Of a stretch of 64,000 nucleotides of DNA, positions 62,183-64,000 are shown in pieces. The position numbers and the translations under genes are program-made. Source of the DNA: Haladaptatus sp. DYF46 (GTDB lineage: Archaea > Halobacteriota > Halobacteria > Halobacteriales > Haladaptataceae); NCBI RefSeq assembly GCF_021083305.1, contig NZ_JAJFAY010000002.1, positions 372,001 through 436,000 on the forward strand, read 5' to 3'. The notes beneath the pieces are model-generated. The model was not told where the DNA came from. It did no database searches and saw only the letters and a program-made list of their open reading frames with translations. The number at the start of each line of letters is the position of its first letter. Positions within the stretch are counted from its first letter, which is position 1.

Positions 62183-62974
62183 TTATTCCACGCCGAGGCG
62201 GATGTCGCGTGCCACGCGGCTTCTGCTTCGGCGTTCGACCGCGAGGTCCCCGAACACGTCGCGGAGGGTTTTCACCGCCGCGCCGTCCACCGAGAACTCA
62301 CAGTCGTACTCGACGTGGGAGAGATAGAGCGGATGTGCGGGTGCACAGGGAACGCCTTCATTTCCGTCGAGGGAGTCCGGCGCGAGGACGGAATCGATTT
62401 TCGACATCTCGGCGTCACCGGTCGCGATGGAGTGAATCAGCGAGACGACTCGGCGGACGAGGTTTCTGGCGAACCCACCCGCGGAGAGCGTGAAGACGAG
62501 GTAATCGCCGTCCCGAACGACCTGAACGTCGAGGTCCCGGACCGTCCCGTCCGTGTCCGACGTCAGGTTGTGAAAGTCGTGTTCGCCCGACAGTCGCTCG
62601 GATGCGTCCTTCGCCAATCCGAGGTTCACACGCGGCGCATAGCAGTGATAGACGTACTCCCGATAGTAGACGTCGTGGGTCGCGTGGAACGCGGGAACGA
62701 CGTCCGTACTTGCCCACGCGCGAATTTCGCCCGGGAGTTCGCTGTTGAACGCTGACGGCGTGAGCCAATCGGGACATTCGAACGCGACCGTCTGTGCGAG
62801 AGCGGACACCCCCGAATCCGTCCGACCGGCGGCGGCATACCCGTCCGGGACGGTGTCGGTGACACCGAGTGCACGAAGCGACTCGAACATCGCATCTTCG
62901 ACCGTCGGAACGTCCGGCTGTCGTTGAAATCCGTAGAACGGACGACCATCATAGGCGATTCGAAAGGCACGCAT
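62183..62974 (-). CDS. truA: tRNA pseudouridine synthase A
   Basis: The 263-residue protein starts MRAFRIAYDGRPFYGFQRQP and has the catalytic Asp in AAGRTDSGVSALAQ (near residue 58), with FHNLTSDTDGT and AGGFARNLVRRVV later. It isomerises uridines 38-40 in the anticodon arm. The ATG at 62974 is preferred to longer starts at 62980 and 63052 because the family begins at this point. The PP-loop gene lies 135 bp upstream on the same strand. Confidence 0.92.
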   Translation of the reverse strand: MRAFRIAYDGRPFYGFQRQPDVPTVEDAMFESLRALGVTDTVPDGYAAAGRTDSGVSALAQTVAFECPDWLTPSAFNSELPGEIRAWASTDVVPAFHATHDVYYREYVYHCYAPRVNLGLAKDASERLSGEHDFHNLTSDTDGTVRDLDVQVVRDGDYLVFTLSAGGFARNLVRRVVSLIHSIATGDAEMSKIDSVLAPDSLDGNEGVPCAPAHPLYLSHVEYDCEFSVDGAAVKTLRDVFGDLAVERRSRSRVARDIRLGVE

Positions 62975-63109
62975 CGACATTCGATACAGAAGCCGAGGGT
63001 ATAGTTCGTCGGTTGTTACCGTGTCCGCACGCGTCCGTTGAGAAACCGTCACGAAAAACAGGGCCGACGTTCGAGGACGGTATCGGTGGGATATGGTCGG
63101 ATTCGGGAG

Positions 63110-63709
63110 TTACGGTCGCTCGGTGAATCCAGTAACGTAGGTCTGTTCGTGAGCAGGGAACACCTCGTCCACGGTTTGCGCGCCGTGCTCGCGGGCGAGA
63201 AGCGTTCGGAGTTCGGCCTCGTAGTCCGCCTTCCGAATCTCGTCGCTCGGCCCGGACTCCACATCGAGCGTCGCCGCGACGAGGCGGTCGACCGCCCCGC
63301 GACCGAACCCGGAAAGCGGAACGATGTAGTCGATGTCGTGTCGGTCTTCGAGGCTCTGGGCCTGTGCGCGCGAGACGCTCGGAACGCGGTCGTCGCGTCG
63401 AGTGCCGTCCGCGATGGCGTCGAAGCCCATCGACGCGACGGCTTCCAACGCGTGGAGGTGCACGTGCTGGATGCCGTTTCGTGGGTAGCCGTCCTCGACC
63501 ATGCGTTCGACCGCCGTCGCCGCGGCGTCGCCGTCGAGTTCGACCGTCTCGAAGTCGAATCCCGTCGTCTCGGCGGTGTCGCGGGCGTTTTTCCAATCGT
63601 CCGTCACGCCGAAATGGGCGGTGACGAGGGTGACGTCGTAGAAGTCGTCGAGCAAGAGGGCGGCGAGCGTCGAATCCTTGCCGCCGCTGTAGAGGAGTCC
63701 GAGGTCCAT
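63110..63709 (-). CDS. PP-loop ATPase (DUF7411-like)
   Basis: The 199-residue protein begins MDLGLLYSGGKDSTLAALLL with an SGGKDS PP-loop, then continues with FDAIADGTRRDDRVPSVSRA and FGRGAVDRLVAA. PP-loop ATPases adenylate tRNA or small substrates. This small haloarchaeal group is unnamed to me beyond a recalled DUF label. The start at 63709 lies one base from the stop of the upstream PDCD5-like gene, so the two are cotranscribed. Confidence 0.75.
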   Translation of the reverse strand: MDLGLLYSGGKDSTLAALLLDDFYDVTLVTAHFGVTDDWKNARDTAETTGFDFETVELDGDAAATAVERMVEDGYPRNGIQHVHLHALEAVASMGFDAIADGTRRDDRVPSVSRAQAQSLEDRHDIDYIVPLSGFGRGAVDRLVAATLDVESGPSDEIRKADYEAELRTLLAREHGAQTVDEVFPAHEQTYVTGFTERP

Positions 63710-63710
63710 C

Positions 63711-64000
63711 TCAGCGGCGCTTGATGTTGAAGCTCTTCTTGTCGGGTTTCAGTTCGCGGAGCAACTCCTTCATCTTCGCGTCGTCTATTTTACCGTTGAT
63801 TCGGCCGCTCTGTGCGATGGCGAGTATCTGCTGTTCGACCTGGTCCGCGAACTGCGGTTTGCTCATTCGAACGGAGTTCAGTCGCTTTCGCGCGCCGTCG
63901 GTCAGGTACTGGCGAAGGAGCGCTTGTTTCTGCGCGTCCGCCTGTTGCTGGGCCTGCTGTTGGGCTTCCTCCTGCTGTTGTTGGTCCTGTAGCTCCTCCA
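63711..64000 (-). CDS. PDCD5-like DNA-binding protein (5' end outside window)
   Basis: The stop is at 63711-63713; the coding sequence continues off the right edge. The visible 95 residues read [20 protein letters not shown], then [40 protein letters not shown] and a basic end, [12 protein letters not shown]. This is the PDCD5/TFAR19 family of small DNA-binding proteins found in all archaea. It is encoded directly upstream of the PP-loop gene (one base between stop and start), suggesting one operon, possibly with ribosomal genes beyond the edge. Confidence 0.88.
   Translation of the reverse strand, partial: EELQDQQQQEEAQQQAQQQADAQKQALLRQYLTDGARKRLNSVRMSKPQFADQVEQQILAIAQSGRINGKIDDAKMKELLRELKPDKKSFNIKRR

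Overview
The window is chromosomal DNA of a halophilic archaeon (class Halobacteria). The proteins are strongly acidic, the DNA is GC-rich, and archaeal informational genes are present: DnaG-type primase, IF-2/aIF5B, PAN ATPase, Nob1, GatD and a PDCD5 homologue. Haloarchaeal hallmarks include CetZ, SAMP1, an LWR-salt protein, PGF-CTERM and Tat-lipoprotein signals, and F420 biosynthesis genes. The genus cannot be fixed from sequence alone; a Haladaptatus-like organism is a guess. I saw no rRNA, tRNA, CRISPR array, transposase or prophage.

Layout. 0-9 kb: purU and purC (folate/purine), a methyltransferase, and a broken-up F420 block (cofH, cofG, cofC) interleaved with a large sensor kinase and a signal peptidase. 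9-20 kb: CetZ overlapping a surface-anchored protein, an NDUFA9-like reductase, thymidylate kinase, small membrane proteins, an ArsR-type regulator, GatD plus an acetyltransferase, and a SAMP1-SurE pair. 20-28 kb: an ion-transport block with two TrkA-C membrane proteins, a K+ channel, an HPP-Usp protein and a CLC channel. 28.1 kb: uridine phosphorylase. 28.9-30.8 kb: an AT-rich insert with two secreted proteins, one frame-disrupted by a 26-bp tandem duplication. 30.8-36.7 kb: idi, pdxS, DUF1405, an AbrB/PIN pair and a CARF-like regulator. 36.7-37.6 kb: a gene-free, 721-bp concentric palindrome. 37.7-43.7 kb: an SSS symporter with a DUF3311 partner, a divergent sugar isomerase, DnaG and a DUF92 protein. 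43.8-46.8 kb: a cis-prenyltransferase pair (one catalytic, one lacking the catalytic Asp) flanking a beta-helix lipoprotein. 47-51 kb: cold-shock protein, hemA, pterin dehydratase, LWR-salt protein and arginine decarboxylase. 51-64 kb: IF-2, PRC-barrel, Nob1, CPBP protease, PGF-CTERM protein, pgi, PAN, PepF, M28 peptidase, TruA, a PP-loop ATPase and a PDCD5 homologue running off the edge.

Genes are mostly monocistronic or in two-gene units. Many stops and starts overlap (GTGA/ATGA coupling), and several convergent genes overlap tail to tail. The non-coding signals that stand out most are the palindrome at 37.2 kb, a two-copy composite hairpin repeat at 49.2 and 57.2 kb, and the duplication that removes a Tat signal at 30.45 kb.
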